Shown here: one piece after another, positions 1 to 9,247 of the stretch
Position numbering within the stretch: the stretch's first letter is position 1
Layout of the letters: each line of letters starts with the position of its first letter
Origin: Oscillospiraceae bacterium
Lineage (GTDB): Bacteria; Bacillota; Clostridia; Oscillospirales; Oscillospiraceae
DNA: 56,321 nucleotides
Direction: 5' to 3'
NCBI GenBank assembly: GCA_017552325.1
Contig: JAFZQE010000061.1
Coordinates: forward strand, 1-56,321
The notes under the pieces: model-generated
Database searches by the model: none
Told to the model about the DNA's origin: nothing
What the model saw: only the letters and a program-made list of their open reading frames with translations
Made by a program: the position numbers and the translations under genes

Positions 1-198
1 GCTGCGGCTCGTCGGTCGGCTGCGGCTCGTCAGTGGGCTGCGGCTCGTCGGTCGGCTGCGGCTCGTCGGTCGGCTGCGGCTCGTCGGTCGGCTGCGGCTC
101 GTCAGTGGGCTGCGGCTCGTCGGTCGGCTGCGGCTCATCGGTGGGCTGCGGCTCGTCGGTCGGCTGCGGCTCGTCGGTCGGCTGCGGCTCATCGGTGG
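1..198 (-). repeat. 18-bp tandem repeat, eleven copies, coding for PTDEPQ
   Basis: Eleven consecutive 18-bp units fill positions 1-198 and continue beyond the window. Units differ only at a few third-codon positions (cgtcggtcg, cgtcagtgg or catcggtgg endings), so the encoded hexapeptide is unchanged. The tract is in frame with the cohesin-like gene and is prone to slippage that changes linker length without frameshift. Confidence 0.95.
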
Positions 199-664
199 GC
201 TCGGGCTCCTTCTCGATCGTCAGGGTCGCGGAGGAGGAAGCGCCTTCCATGTAATCCTGGAAGCCGGTGTCATAAGCCTCGTCGATGCTGCAGGTGAAGG
301 TGTAATCGCCCTCCTCGAGAGCATCCGCGCCGGTGAAGACGATGGTGCAGATAACGTCCCCGCTGTTGAGCTCAAAGCCGTAAGCGTTATCGCCCGAGAA
401 CAGGAGCTTGTCGGGGTTGGAGGTCTCATCCAGGTCGCCGTTCATCGAGTGCGAGGAATAAGTAAGGCCATCGGGCGCAGTGACAGTGAAGCGGATGCCG
501 GCGAAATCACTGATGCTCTCCGCTGCGGTGATCGTAAAGGTGACGGTGTCGCCGTCCCGGACGACCGAAGTGCCGATGCCGGCGGCGGATGCGGTAACGC
601 CGGAGAAGAACACAGCGACAAGGGCCACAGCCAGGAAAACGGCAATGAATTTACTACGTTTCAT
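1..664 (-). CDS. Secreted cohesin-like protein with PTDEPQ-repeat tail (partial)
   Basis: The gene starts at the ATG on 662-664 and runs off the left edge, so the C-terminus is missing (221 codons visible). An AGGAG ribosome site lies about 8 nt upstream. Residues 1 to about 28 form a signal peptide (MKRSKFIAVFLAVALVAVFF). Residues about 29-155 read like a cohesin-type beta-sandwich, with the pattern GDTVTFTI, then DFAGIRFTV, then GDVICTIVF, then a closing SSATLTI strand. This is followed by an EKEPEP spacer and at least eleven six-residue PTDEPQ repeats, a Pro/acidic linker typical of wall-spanning surface proteins. It follows the dockerin-bearing protease gene in the same direction. A scaffold or surface-anchor role is inferred; cohesin assignment rests on fold-like pattern only. 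Confidence 0.75.
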   Translation of the reverse strand, partial: MKRSKFIAVFLAVALVAVFFSGVTASAAGIGTSVVRDGDTVTFTITAAESISDFAGIRFTVTAPDGLTYSSHSMNGDLDETSNPDKLLFSGDNAYGFELNSGDVICTIVFTGADALEEGDYTFTCSIDEAYDTGFQDYMEGASSSATLTIEKEPEPTDEPQPTDEPQPTDEPQPTDEPQPTDEPQPTDEPQPTDEPQPTDEPQPTDEPQPTDEPQPTDEPQ

Positions 665-724
665 ATCGATACTCCTTTTTTTGTTTTACTGCGTCAGACG
701 CAGCAGAAACAAATGATTCCGGAT

Positions 725-766
725 CACTTACTTGAAGAACGGCTTATGCCATTCTTCAAGTAAGTG
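725..766. promoter_or_regulatory. 15-bp perfect inverted repeat overlapping the promoter of the cohesin-like gene
   Basis: The arms cacttacttgaagaa (725-739) and its exact reverse complement (752-766) are separated by 12 nt. No T-run follows on the minus strand, and the right arm overlaps the proposed -10 box at 763-768, so an operator is more likely than a terminator, although a terminator for the upstream protease gene cannot be excluded. Confidence 0.6.
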
Positions 767-792
767 TATCACAGTTATGTTACCTTTGTCAA
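763..792 (-). promoter_or_regulatory. Promoter of the cohesin-like gene
   Basis: A perfect TTGACA (787-792, minus strand) sits just after the stop codon of the protease gene, followed by an 18-bp spacer and TACACT (763-768). Transcription would start inside the 725-766 inverted repeat. A second short palindrome, CTGCGTC-A-GACGCAG (689-703), lies in the leader. Confidence 0.5.
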
Positions 793-796
793 CTGT

Positions 797-3700
797 TTAC
801 CAGGGAATTTCGGCAGATCCGACCACCTGCTGGGCGATCGCCGTGCCGTCCTTGGACTCGATCTTGCCGTTGCCGTTCACGTCGGCCACGAGTCTCTCAA
901 GCGGATCGGTCAGGTCGTAGAGCTCGACCGCGTAGCGCTTGACCATCGTGCCGTCCTTGGTCTCGACCTTGCCGTTGAGGTTCACGTCGCCCTTGTAGAC
1001 GAGGCAGATCGTGGTGTCCTCTTCGACCAGGATCGTAAAGGTGTGGTTGCCGTCCTCGTCGTCCACGCAGTCGACCGTGGTGTAACGGTAGAAGTCTTCG
1101 TCCCAGTCAACAGCCTTCGTCGGCGGGAACGGGCCGTCCTTCACGATGACCGCGACCGCAATTTCGGCGTCGACCGTGAAGGTGACCTCGCCGAGGTAGA
1201 GGCTGTCGGCCTCGATGCTGGTCGTCGCGCCGCCGTTGGTGTAGTCCTCAATGGTGATCGAGTAGCCGACCACGAACGGGATCACGGTGACGTCGTCTAC
1301 GTCAAGATACTCGTTGGCTTCACTCGTGGTCACGGTGACCTCGGTATTCTCCTCGGGCACAGTGAAGTACATAACGGCATAAATGCCTTCCCCGATCGGC
1401 TCGAGGCTTGCGTAAGCGATATTGATGATACCGTTCTCTTCATCAACGTAGACGGAGGTGAGCTGCAGGCCGGGATTGACCTCGTAATCGACAAAGGTCA
1501 TCGCATCGGGATCGTACTCGATGGTCGCAAAGCCGTTGTAGTAGGCCTCAGGACCAGGGAATTCCAGCCCCGGGGTGGTGACGCCGATCTCAACAATGCC
1601 GTCTTCGCTGTAGGTATCCGGGTTGAGCAGTTCAGCGGAATCCAGTTCAACATCGGGCCTGCGGATCACGGATCTGACAGAATCCAGGCCGCCGATGATC
1701 TCAACGATCTCGGTATCCTCGGGATCTTCGATCGAGACAATCTCAACGTCCTCGATGTCAACCGGCTCGCCGGCGATCTCCGTATCGTAGGGATTGATCT
1801 TCTCGAGGTGCATGACCTCAGACTCGGCGAAGATGACGCTCTTCTCTCTCAGGAACTCGCTGCCGATCAGGCTGCCGCTGTCGTCGCCGCCGACTTCGAA
1901 GGAACCGATGTAGCCGGCCGCGTCGAAGTAGTTGTCGTACAGCGTGGACAGGTTGGTCGCGCCGTCGATCTTGCCGACGAACTGAGCCACCAGCTCATCA
2001 GCCATCATGTCAACGTAGTAGATGCCGCCGACGGTGTTGTCCGCGATGAAGACGCCGTCTTCAGTCTCACTGTCGATCACACCGGCAGAGTACATCATGG
2101 AGTAAGCGGTCGGGTCGTCGCTCATGGTAAGTCCTTCGACAACGCCGAGATTCATGTATCTCAGGCCGAAGGTGGGCTCGCCCTCCTCGATCTCCGGCTC
2201 GATCAGGAGGAGATAAATCTCTCCATTCGCCGTCAGGGCGTAGTAGTAGAGGCCGAGGCCGTCGTTCATGGTCAGGCCGGCGAAGGTGATCGCGACCATA
2301 TTCCAGCTGGCAACGCCGCTGAAGCCGGTCATAGTATCCAAGCCGCCTTCATCGTAGAAGAGGAGGTAGCCGGCATTGCTGACGCCGATCACATTCGTCA
2401 GGAAGTCCACTTCGGCGGGATCGCCGGTCTCTTCGTCTACATTGTCGTAATCCAGGAAGGTGAAGTTCGGGATGGAAGCGCCGTCAATGAGGGCAAACGG
2501 GTTGTCGATCACTTCCCAGATGTCGTGCCAGAAGGAATCGTAAGTATAATCCTCGGCATTGTAGCTGTGGAAGTCGTTGTCGGTGTCATTGCCGTAGATG
2601 TAACCGCCGCTCTGGGCGCCGCCGTAGAAGTAGCTGAACACTTCGTCGCCGGAGAGGTTCACGGTGCTCATGTCGTTCAGATCGATCGACACGAATTCGA
2701 CGTCATCGTCACCGAAGGCCACCTGGCCGTAGATCGTGGCGTCGATGGGAACGGGTGCCAGGACCTTGACGTGCGCGGAGCCGGAAACCGTGGGCGTCAA
2801 GTTGGAGGTCGCAATGATCTCCGTTTCGCCGGCGCCGACCGCGGTAACCACGCCGTTGGCGTCGACGGTGGCGACGTTCTCATCCAGAGAACTCCAGGTC
2901 ACGCTCTTGTCGCTCAGGACCAGCGGGGACACCGTCGCGCGCAGGGTCTCGGTATCGCCGACCATCATCAGCAGATCGTCGGGACTCACAACGACCTCGG
3001 AAGCATTGTCAGGATCGATCTCAACGGTCTCCTCGGTGTAGTACTCGTCTCTGACGAAGAGGTAGCAATTGGTCGTGGGCTGGCTGGTGTAGCACCAGAA
3101 GTAATTGCGGCTGCTGTTCCAGGCAATCCAGAAGTTGACAGTGAAGTAATCAACGCAGGTCAGCCTGTTGCCGTCATAGTTCCAGGGTGCTTCGTTGTAT
3201 GCGGCGGGTCTGTTGCCGCTCTGCGGGTAGATATAAGTGCCGTCGGCCACGCACTGCAGCGAGAAGCCGTTGCCGCTCGGATTCGCCACCCAGCGGATTC
3301 CGTCGATGACATCATCCACTTCGATGTAGCGGCCGGTGTAATCGCCGATCGTGCCGTCCTGAACAGTCACTGCGCTGTTCACGACAAGGTAGCCGGAGCC
3401 GTATCTGCTCTCCAGAGCCTGCACGCTGCCTGCCGTATTGGCGGAGACGATGATGTAGTCTCTGCCGCTCTCAAGCGTCGTGGCGGGGATGTAGACCTCG
3501 TGCTTCGTCGTGATCACGACGGGCACGGTGCCGGAACCGCTCAGGCGGATCAGGGAGGCGTCTTCGTTGGCGGCATAGTCGCCGGCGAAGGCGGCCACAG
3601 CGCCCTCCAGGCCGAGGCCGGAGATGTCGAAGGTCACGGTGACTTCTTCACCCGGCTCGCTCTGCTCGGGAACGGTGCCGACAAAGACCTCGTTGCCCAG

Positions 3701-6700
3701 GATGTCAACGATCGCGATGAAGGCCAGATAGTTGTCATCCTTCGCGGTGACGGCGATCTGGGTCTTGTCGTCGTTGACCTCGACCTTGGTGATCTGCGGA
3801 GCAATGCTGTCGACCAGGAAGGTGTAGTCGATGGAAGCGCCGTCGCCGATCTCGCCGTCTTCAAGCAGGCCGGCGATTTCACCGGCGGTCACAGCGGTCC
3901 TGTTCTCGCCCGGGTGGAGCATCATGCCGTAGTACTCGGGGACAGCATACAGGCCGATCGTGAAGGTGTCGCCGTCCTTCAGGCCGAGCTTGGCAGCGCT
4001 GGTGTTGAGGGACATGGTCTTCGTGCCGGTATCGCGCCACTGCTGACCGTTCACGTAGTACCAGGCGCCGGTAACGTTGTTGTTGAAGGTGCCGTTGGTG
4101 ATCAGGCCGCCATCATCGTCAAGCGCCATCCAGCCGACGCTCGCGGCGTTGCGGATCAGGTTGTACTTGAAGTTGACAAGAGCCGTGTCGGCATTCACCG
4201 CCAGGCGGTCGGCCGGGAACTCGTCCTCAACCGCGTAGGGGTTGCCCATGTAGATGCTCTCTTCAGCACCGTAATTGACCGTCAGGTAGTTGGTAACGGC
4301 ATTGCCGGTGTAGCTGATCTTGGTGCTGCCGTAGGCCTTGTCGATCGCGCTGACGCAGTCGAACATGGAGGCGTCGGTCCAGCTGCCGTAGTAGCCCAGA
4401 ATTGGGATGGTGTGGATCGCGCCGACCATCTCGCCGTCATCGGTCTCGGTGAGAGGATAGACGTAGGTAAAGCCCTCGACGTAGAAGCCATTCTCGAAAT
4501 AGTAATCGAGAACCATCATGGTGTACTCGTCAAGAGTGAGATTCACCGTGACAGTAACGCTCTCGCCAGCGGGAACGAGCAGGGTGTCGGTGCCGCCCTG
4601 GGCTTCCAGCCACTCGAGCAGGAGCTGCGCGTCGTAGGAGCTGATGCCGTCCTCGCCGTCCATTTCGCCGGCGTCGAGATCGAGGTCCTCATAATAAGGG
4701 CTTTCGGCCTGGCCGGCCTCGTAAGCGCCGGTGATGTAGTCGAGCAGAGCCTGCGCGTCGTCCTCGTCGGTGTCACCGTCCTTGTCGACGTCGTGGAGGT
4801 TCGGGATGAGGGTCGGGAAGCTGTAGCTCTCGTAGAAGTCTTCGCCAGCGAGGAGGAGGATCGTGGCGTCATCCAGGAACAGGTTGCCGTCTGCGTCAGC
4901 GCCGGCGATCCACTGGGTGAACAGATCCGTCGCAAGGAAGTACTCCATGTCGATATCGCTGAAGTTGTTGACGGTAAAGCTGAAGGTGTACTCGCCGGTG
5001 CGGGCGGCGTCCTGGCCGAGCTCGACCTTGACCTTGCCGTCCTTCCAGGAGGCGGTGGCGTCCTCGCCCATCAGGATGTAAGACTTGGCCTGCGTGGCAG
5101 CAAAGGTGTCGCCCAGACCGGAGTCCTGCTGCAGGATGGAAACATAGTCGCCGTCGTTGATCATCGGGGTGGCCGTGCTCATCAGCAGGGAGTTGATGAG
5201 GGTGCGGCGGTTCTGGCCGGTGACCTCTTCAAGGTTGTTCTCGCGGATGTACTGGCCGAGCAGGGCAGCCATGCCGGTGACGTGAGGCGCCGCCATGGAG
5301 GTGCCGCTCATGTACTCGTACTCGGTATCGGTCATGCCGTTAACGGAGTAGATGTCACCGCCGGGGGCCGTGATCTCAGGCTTCATGATCAGGCTGCCGG
5401 GAACGCCCCAGGAGCTGAACACGGTGACGGTGGCGTCCTCGCGTTCGGTGTTGATAATGGGCATCGCATCCGCGGTGATCTCCACCGTGCCGGTGTAGTA
5501 GCCGTCCGCAGCCGTGGAGTTTTTGCGGATCTCATCGCCGTCGGCCTTCAGGATGGAGACGACGGGAGCCCTGTATTTGTAGCCGGACAGGTTCATGTTG
5601 ATGGTGCCGGCCTGGTTGTTGATGATGATTACCGCAACAGCGCCCTGCGCGACGGCAGCGTTGGCCTTCACGTAGAACGAGGAGGAGCCGCGGTAGCAGA
5701 TGGCGACCTTGCCGGACAGAACCTCGCTGCCCAGAACGGCAAAGGCGTCATTTTCGGTTCCGATCGCAGTCTCGCCGTTGTCATCGTCTTCATCCGTCAG
5801 CGGAGTAACGCCGGGGCCGTTGACCAGCACGTATTCATAAGTACCGGCGATGGTGCTGATCGGCCTGTTGCCGTACGCAGAGCCGTCGTTGCCGGTGGTG
5901 ATCTCCGTAAAGCCGATCAGCTGATCGTCGTTAAAGATCAGCGGAGCGGCGATAGTGCCGACGTTCTCAGCCGCAGCAACACAGAGGCTGTTGACGAAGG
6001 AGCCGGGGGAGCCGCCGGTGTGCAGGCCCACGTCCTCCAGGTAGAGGTAGGGGATGCCGGAGGGTGCGAAGTAGCCCCACTTGTATGCGTTGCCCGCGGA
6101 GATGGACACCACGGTGCCGCACTCGACCAGGCTGTCCAGGATCGCCTGGTAGCCGTTGGAGAAGGTAAAGCCGGGAGAGCCGGAGCCCAGCGACAGGTTG
6201 ACGGAGTCGGCGCCGAGAACGATGGCGTCCTCGATGGCGACCATGTAGTCGGAGTCGTAAGCGCCGCCGCCTCTGCCGAAGACCTTCATTGTGAGAATCT
6301 GCGCGTCAGGCGCAACGCCGACGGCGAATTTGCTGGTCGCAGACTCGACGAACTTGCCGTCGACCTTCACATAGCGGTTGGCCGCCGCGATGCCGGACAC
6401 GTGCGAGCCGTGCTCGCCCTGCGTATCGCTGTCGTGGTCGGTGGTGTAGCCGCCGTCAACATAGTTGTAGGCGTAGGGGATCTTGGTGTTCTTGTAGACA
6501 TTCTGGTTGACCGTGACGTTCAGCTGGCCGGCTTCTGCAAGCGCGCTGATATCGGCCCAGGTCAGCAGATCATAGTCGCCGCCGTCTTCCTCAAGGGCGT
6601 ACTCCAGAGCCTCAGGATCGAAGGAGATATGATCCTGGTTCGTGCCGGTGTCGATGATGGCAACCTTGGAGCCGGCGCCGGTGTAGCCGTTCGCCCAGAC

Positions 6701-7321
6701 CGCAGTCGCGCCGACCATCTGGTCGGTGGTGATGGCCGTATTGACCTCGTCGACCTGGGGCTCGTATTTGGTCTCAAGCCACACGTCGCTGACGCCGGCA
6801 ACAGCCTTGATGGTCTCGATGTCGCCGTAGCGGACCTCGGCCGAAATGGCGTTGACCAGCAGCGTCATATTCCACTTGACGTTCATCGAAACGCCCTCGG
6901 ACACGATCGCCGCCTCCACAGCAGCCTGCTGCTGCTTCAGCGAGTCACGATAGGAGATCGCGCTTCTGTTCACGCCGACGCCCTGGGTGTCATAGCCGGC
7001 CGGAATGGTGGCCAGAGCATCCAGAACGATAGAGACACGGACGATCTCATCGGGATCGAACGGGTCCTCTTCCTCAAGCGGAATCTCTTCTTCCTCGATC
7101 TTGCCGAGCTTGGGCACGTTCAGTGTGCTCGGGTCGATCTCTTCCTGTTCCAGCTCCGTGCCGCCTTCAAAGCCGGCGGTCACGCGCTCGTCCGTCTCCT
7201 TCACGGGCTTTTCCGGTTCGACGATGGTGATGTCGTCGATGGCCCAGCCCGCAATACCCAGGGACAGGACCATGGCAGCCGTGAGCAGAATGGACAGGAA
7301 CCGCTTGAATGTCCTACTCAT
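797..7321 (-). CDS. Giant secreted subtilisin-family (S8) protease with C-terminal dockerin
   Basis: This 2174-residue protein has a signal peptide (1-27), an acidic propeptide-like region and an S8 catalytic domain. The triad is visible as Asp224 in VAIIDTG, His304 in GEHGSHVSG and Ser675 in SGTSMAAPH. A PA-type insert (about 500-590, GKVAICYRG) lies between His and Ser, as in lactocepin/C5a-peptidase relatives. After Fn3-like segments come an internal EF-hand/dockerin-like pair (DVDKDGDTDEDDA), a lectin-like module, a Big_2 domain (SVTWSSLDENVATVD), a cohesin-like beta-sandwich (about 1880-2000) and a final type I dockerin with two calcium loops (DVNLNGKVETKD, DVNGNGKIESKD). GGAGGA precedes the ATG. 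It likely degrades extracellular protein while docked to a surface scaffold; the docking partner is inferred. No LPXTG anchor is seen. Confidence 0.93.
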   Translation of the reverse strand: MSRTFKRFLSILLTAAMVLSLGIAGWAIDDITIVEPEKPVKETDERVTAGFEGGTELEQEEIDPSTLNVPKLGKIEEEEIPLEEEDPFDPDEIVRVSIVLDALATIPAGYDTQGVGVNRSAISYRDSLKQQQAAVEAAIVSEGVSMNVKWNMTLLVNAISAEVRYGDIETIKAVAGVSDVWLETKYEPQVDEVNTAITTDQMVGATAVWANGYTGAGSKVAIIDTGTNQDHISFDPEALEYALEEDGGDYDLLTWADISALAEAGQLNVTVNQNVYKNTKIPYAYNYVDGGYTTDHDSDTQGEHGSHVSGIAAANRYVKVDGKFVESATSKFAVGVAPDAQILTMKVFGRGGGAYDSDYMVAIEDAIVLGADSVNLSLGSGSPGFTFSNGYQAILDSLVECGTVVSISAGNAYKWGYFAPSGIPYLYLEDVGLHTGGSPGSFVNSLCVAAAENVGTIAAPLIFNDDQLIGFTEITTGNDGSAYGNRPISTIAGTYEYVLVNGPGVTPLTDEDDDNGETAIGTENDAFAVLGSEVLSGKVAICYRGSSSFYVKANAAVAQGAVAVIIINNQAGTINMNLSGYKYRAPVVSILKADGDEIRKNSTAADGYYTGTVEITADAMPIINTEREDATVTVFSSWGVPGSLIMKPEITAPGGDIYSVNGMTDTEYEYMSGTSMAAPHVTGMAALLGQYIRENNLEEVTGQNRRTLINSLLMSTATPMINDGDYVSILQQDSGLGDTFAATQAKSYILMGEDATASWKDGKVKVELGQDAARTGEYTFSFTVNNFSDIDMEYFLATDLFTQWIAGADADGNLFLDDATILLLAGEDFYESYSFPTLIPNLHDVDKDGDTDEDDAQALLDYITGAYEAGQAESPYYEDLDLDAGEMDGEDGISSYDAQLLLEWLEAQGGTDTLLVPAGESVTVTVNLTLDEYTMMVLDYYFENGFYVEGFTYVYPLTETDDGEMVGAIHTIPILGYYGSWTDASMFDCVSAIDKAYGSTKISYTGNAVTNYLTVNYGAEESIYMGNPYAVEDEFPADRLAVNADTALVNFKYNLIRNAASVGWMALDDDGGLITNGTFNNNVTGAWYYVNGQQWRDTGTKTMSLNTSAAKLGLKDGDTFTIGLYAVPEYYGMMLHPGENRTAVTAGEIAGLLEDGEIGDGASIDYTFLVDSIAPQITKVEVNDDKTQIAVTAKDDNYLAFIAIVDILGNEVFVGTVPEQSEPGEEVTVTFDISGLGLEGAVAAFAGDYAANEDASLIRLSGSGTVPVVITTKHEVYIPATTLESGRDYIIVSANTAGSVQALESRYGSGYLVVNSAVTVQDGTIGDYTGRYIEVDDVIDGIRWVANPSGNGFSLQCVADGTYIYPQSGNRPAAYNEAPWNYDGNRLTCVDYFTVNFWIAWNSSRNYFWCYTSQPTTNCYLFVRDEYYTEETVEIDPDNASEVVVSPDDLLMMVGDTETLRATVSPLVLSDKSVTWSSLDENVATVDANGVVTAVGAGETEIIATSNLTPTVSGSAHVKVLAPVPIDATIYGQVAFGDDDVEFVSIDLNDMSTVNLSGDEVFSYFYGGAQSGGYIYGNDTDNDFHSYNAEDYTYDSFWHDIWEVIDNPFALIDGASIPNFTFLDYDNVDEETGDPAEVDFLTNVIGVSNAGYLLFYDEGGLDTMTGFSGVASWNMVAITFAGLTMNDGLGLYYYALTANGEIYLLLIEPEIEEGEPTFGLRYMNLGVVEGLTMSDDPTAYSMMYSAGVIDSETEDGVFIADNTVGGIYYVDMMADELVAQFVGKIDGATNLSTLYDNYFDAAGYIGSFEVGGDDSGSLIGSEFLREKSVIFAESEVMHLEKINPYDTEIAGEPVDIEDVEIVSIEDPEDTEIVEIIGGLDSVRSVIRRPDVELDSAELLNPDTYSEDGIVEIGVTTPGLEFPGPEAYYNGFATIEYDPDAMTFVDYEVNPGLQLTSVYVDEENGIINIAYASLEPIGEGIYAVMYFTVPEENTEVTVTTSEANEYLDVDDVTVIPFVVGYSITIEDYTNGGATTSIEADSLYLGEVTFTVDAEIAVAVIVKDGPFPPTKAVDWDEDFYRYTTVDCVDDEDGNHTFTILVEEDTTICLVYKGDVNLNGKVETKDGTMVKRYAVELYDLTDPLERLVADVNGNGKIESKDGTAIAQQVVGSAEIPW

Positions 7322-7480
7322 ACTCTTTTCCTCCTTGATGGAAAGATAACTATATAAAGTGTTTCCACATTATATACATATAAGGGGTCAGCGAGAAATC
7401 GGGGAAAAAACGGGACTTTTCCGGGAAACGCCGATAAGGCCGGCGCATTTTCCCGGCATGTTAATTTTATCTCAAATTGT

Positions 7481-7510
7481 ATTATACTATATCAACCCCG
7501 GATCTGGCAA
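7481..7510 (-). promoter_or_regulatory. Candidate promoter of the S8 protease gene
   Basis: TTGCCA (7505-7510) and TATAAT (7481-7486) on the minus strand are 18 bp apart, about 160 nt upstream of the ATG. The 386-bp gap 7322-7707 otherwise holds AT-rich leader sequence with a second possible -10 near 7369-7374, and the dipeptidase terminator; I see no gene in it. Confidence 0.4.
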
Positions 7511-7644
7511 GTAAAATCTTTATTATCTTCAGATTTTTCCGCTTGCGGGACCTGTCGCGGGCTGCGCGGAGCGAAAACGGGTCGGATCCAACTTATACGT
7601 TTAAGTAAATTTACCACACTGATTCGATAAAGTCAACCGGAAAT

Positions 7645-7683
7645 TTATATGCTCCCGGTGAAACGAAGACCGGGAGCATATAA
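7645..7683 (-). terminator. Terminator downstream of the M20 dipeptidase
   Basis: A 15-bp perfect stem (ttatatgctcccggt, 7645-7659, with its complement at 69-83 of the same hundred) and a 9-nt loop lie 25 bp past the stop codon. Confidence 0.75.
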
Positions 7684-7707
7684 GCGGCAGCGCGGAACGG
7701 GCGCGGA

Positions 7708-9087
7708 TCAGAAGTCCAGCTTTTCCAGCTCGATCAGCGCGAGGATATAGACCTTCAGCGCCTCCAGCAGCCAGTCCTTGCTGGCGGCCTCGTCCACGCC
7801 GTGGATCGGCCCGGCGAAATCGGGCGCGGGGCGCTCCGGGTGCTCGGGGCCGAAGGAGACGGCGTTCGGGAAGTCGCGGGCGTAGGTGCCGCCGCCGATC
7901 GTGTAGGGCTCGGCGTTCTCGCCGGTCACGTCGTTGTAGGCCCGGATGCAGACCTGCACCTCGGGCTTGTCGAGGCTCATGTAGAAGGGCGGGGCTTCGG
8001 TGTCGGTTTCCACGTCCAGCACGTCGGCAAAGCGCTCGCCGATGACGGCGGCGATCTTCGCGCCGCTGGTATTCGTGGGGTAGCGGCTGTCGTAGGTCTG
8101 CACCATGCGGCCGTCCTTCACGCCGATCATGCTGCCGACGATGGTGAGAGGCCGGAAGAGCCCGTCGTCCGCCTGTACGCCGACGCCGCTGCCGTCGGGC
8201 TTCGTGCAGAGCTCATACACGGCCCGCAGGAAGGCCGCCTCCCCTTCTCCGGCAAGGCCCTGGTTGAGGATCGCGCCGGCCAGCACGCCGATCGCGTTGA
8301 CCGTCCCCTCCGGGAGGGAGGCGTGGCCGCCGATGCCGGCCGCCGTCAGATGCCAGAGGCCGTCTTCCTCACGCTCGACCGTCAGACCCGGGGCGGGCTC
8401 GACCTTGTCGGCGCGGATCCTGGCCTCGGCCTTGTCGGGGATCGCGTTGGAGACGAAGCCGCCCTTGATGTCGACGATCTTCTCCAGCGGCGCCTTCGCG
8501 GTCATGAAGCCGCGGGTGATGCCCTTTTCGCCGTTGCAGAGCGGGAAGTTCGCGTCCGGGCTGAAGCAGAAGACCGGCGCCTTGTAGTTGGCGAGATAAT
8601 AGATCACGTCGCCCATGCCGCTCTCCTCGTTCGCGCCGAGCAGCGCGCGCACGGGATACCGCAGGGGGATGTTCTTCTCTTTCAGATATTTCAGCGCGTA
8701 GAGGCACAGCACGCTCGGCCCCTTGTCGTCCATGACGCCGCGGCCGATGATCCAGCCCTCGCGCTCGCGCATCGTGAAGGGATCCTCTTTCCAGCCCTCG
8801 CCGACGGGGACGACGTCGAGGTGGGTGATCGTGGCGAGGTAGTCCTCCCCTTCCCCGATCTGCGCGTAGCCGATGTAGTTTTCGCAGTTGACGGTCTCGA
8901 GGCCGAGCTCCTCCGCGATCTTCAGGCCCTCCGTCAGCACGCGGGCCGGGCCCTCGCCGAAGGGCATGCCGGGCTTCGCCTCGCCCTGGACGCTGTTGAT
9001 CGCAACGAGGCGGGCGATGTCCTCGAAAATGCGCGTTTCGTTCTCTGCGACGAAACGGTCGATGTCCTGTCTGAGCTGAATGTCCAT
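7708..9087 (-). CDS. M20 family metallo-dipeptidase (Sapep/PepV type)
   Basis: The 459-residue product matches the M20 dipeptidase family that cleaves dipeptides, usually with Mn or Zn. The first metal-ligand motif is THLDVVPVGEGW (His89, Asp91); GRGVMDDKGP carries the bridging Asp near 120; GANEESGMGD carries the catalytic/metal Glu pair (154-155); and HGVDE (His429) gives the C-terminal histidine ligand. There is no signal peptide, so it is cytoplasmic and probably finishes peptides imported from outside, in keeping with the neighbouring secreted protease. AAAGGAG precedes the ATG. It is a single-gene unit with its own promoter and terminator. The exact substrate is not determinable. Confidence 0.92.
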   Translation of the reverse strand: MDIQLRQDIDRFVAENETRIFEDIARLVAINSVQGEAKPGMPFGEGPARVLTEGLKIAEELGLETVNCENYIGYAQIGEGEDYLATITHLDVVPVGEGWKEDPFTMREREGWIIGRGVMDDKGPSVLCLYALKYLKEKNIPLRYPVRALLGANEESGMGDVIYYLANYKAPVFCFSPDANFPLCNGEKGITRGFMTAKAPLEKIVDIKGGFVSNAIPDKAEARIRADKVEPAPGLTVEREEDGLWHLTAAGIGGHASLPEGTVNAIGVLAGAILNQGLAGEGEAAFLRAVYELCTKPDGSGVGVQADDGLFRPLTIVGSMIGVKDGRMVQTYDSRYPTNTSGAKIAAVIGERFADVLDVETDTEAPPFYMSLDKPEVQVCIRAYNDVTGENAEPYTIGGGTYARDFPNAVSFGPEHPERPAPDFAGPIHGVDEAASKDWLLEALKVYILALIELEKLDF

Positions 9088-9118
9088 GCCTGGCGCTCCT
9101 TTCCGATTCTATGGTCTT

Positions 9119-9148
9119 ACTATACACCCGCGCACCCGCCCGGGTCAA
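9119..9148 (-). promoter_or_regulatory. Promoter of the M20 dipeptidase
   Basis: TTGACC (9143-9148) and TATAGT (9119-9124) on the minus strand, 18-bp spacer, about 30 nt upstream of the start codon. Confidence 0.55.
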
Positions 9149-9247
9149 GCAGCGGTTTCCGGCGCGGCGCGCAGAAAATATGGAATGCGCTCTTCCGCCC
9201 GCGTCCGCAGAGGCACGGCCACGGGCTCCTCGGAGGGTCGAAGTAAT

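Noticed and set aside
1-198. Could the 18-bp units be a CRISPR array?
   Set aside because: Units are contiguous without spacers and stay in frame inside a coding region.
33-254. MGCGSSVGCGSS-type repeat protein on the plus strand
   Set aside because: It is the opposite-strand reading of the PTDEPQ repeat tract; the minus strand continues an intact secreted protein.
725-766. Inverted repeat as a standard terminator of the protease gene
   Set aside because: No T-run follows on the minus strand and it overlaps a good promoter, so it is listed as regulatory, with the terminator option left open.
764-7357. A 2197-codon open frame on the plus strand opposite the S8 protease
   Set aside because: It is the antisense image of a GC-rich gene; its translation is rich in Val, Asp, Gly and His without domain sense, while the minus strand has the signal peptide, the S8 triad and dockerin motifs.
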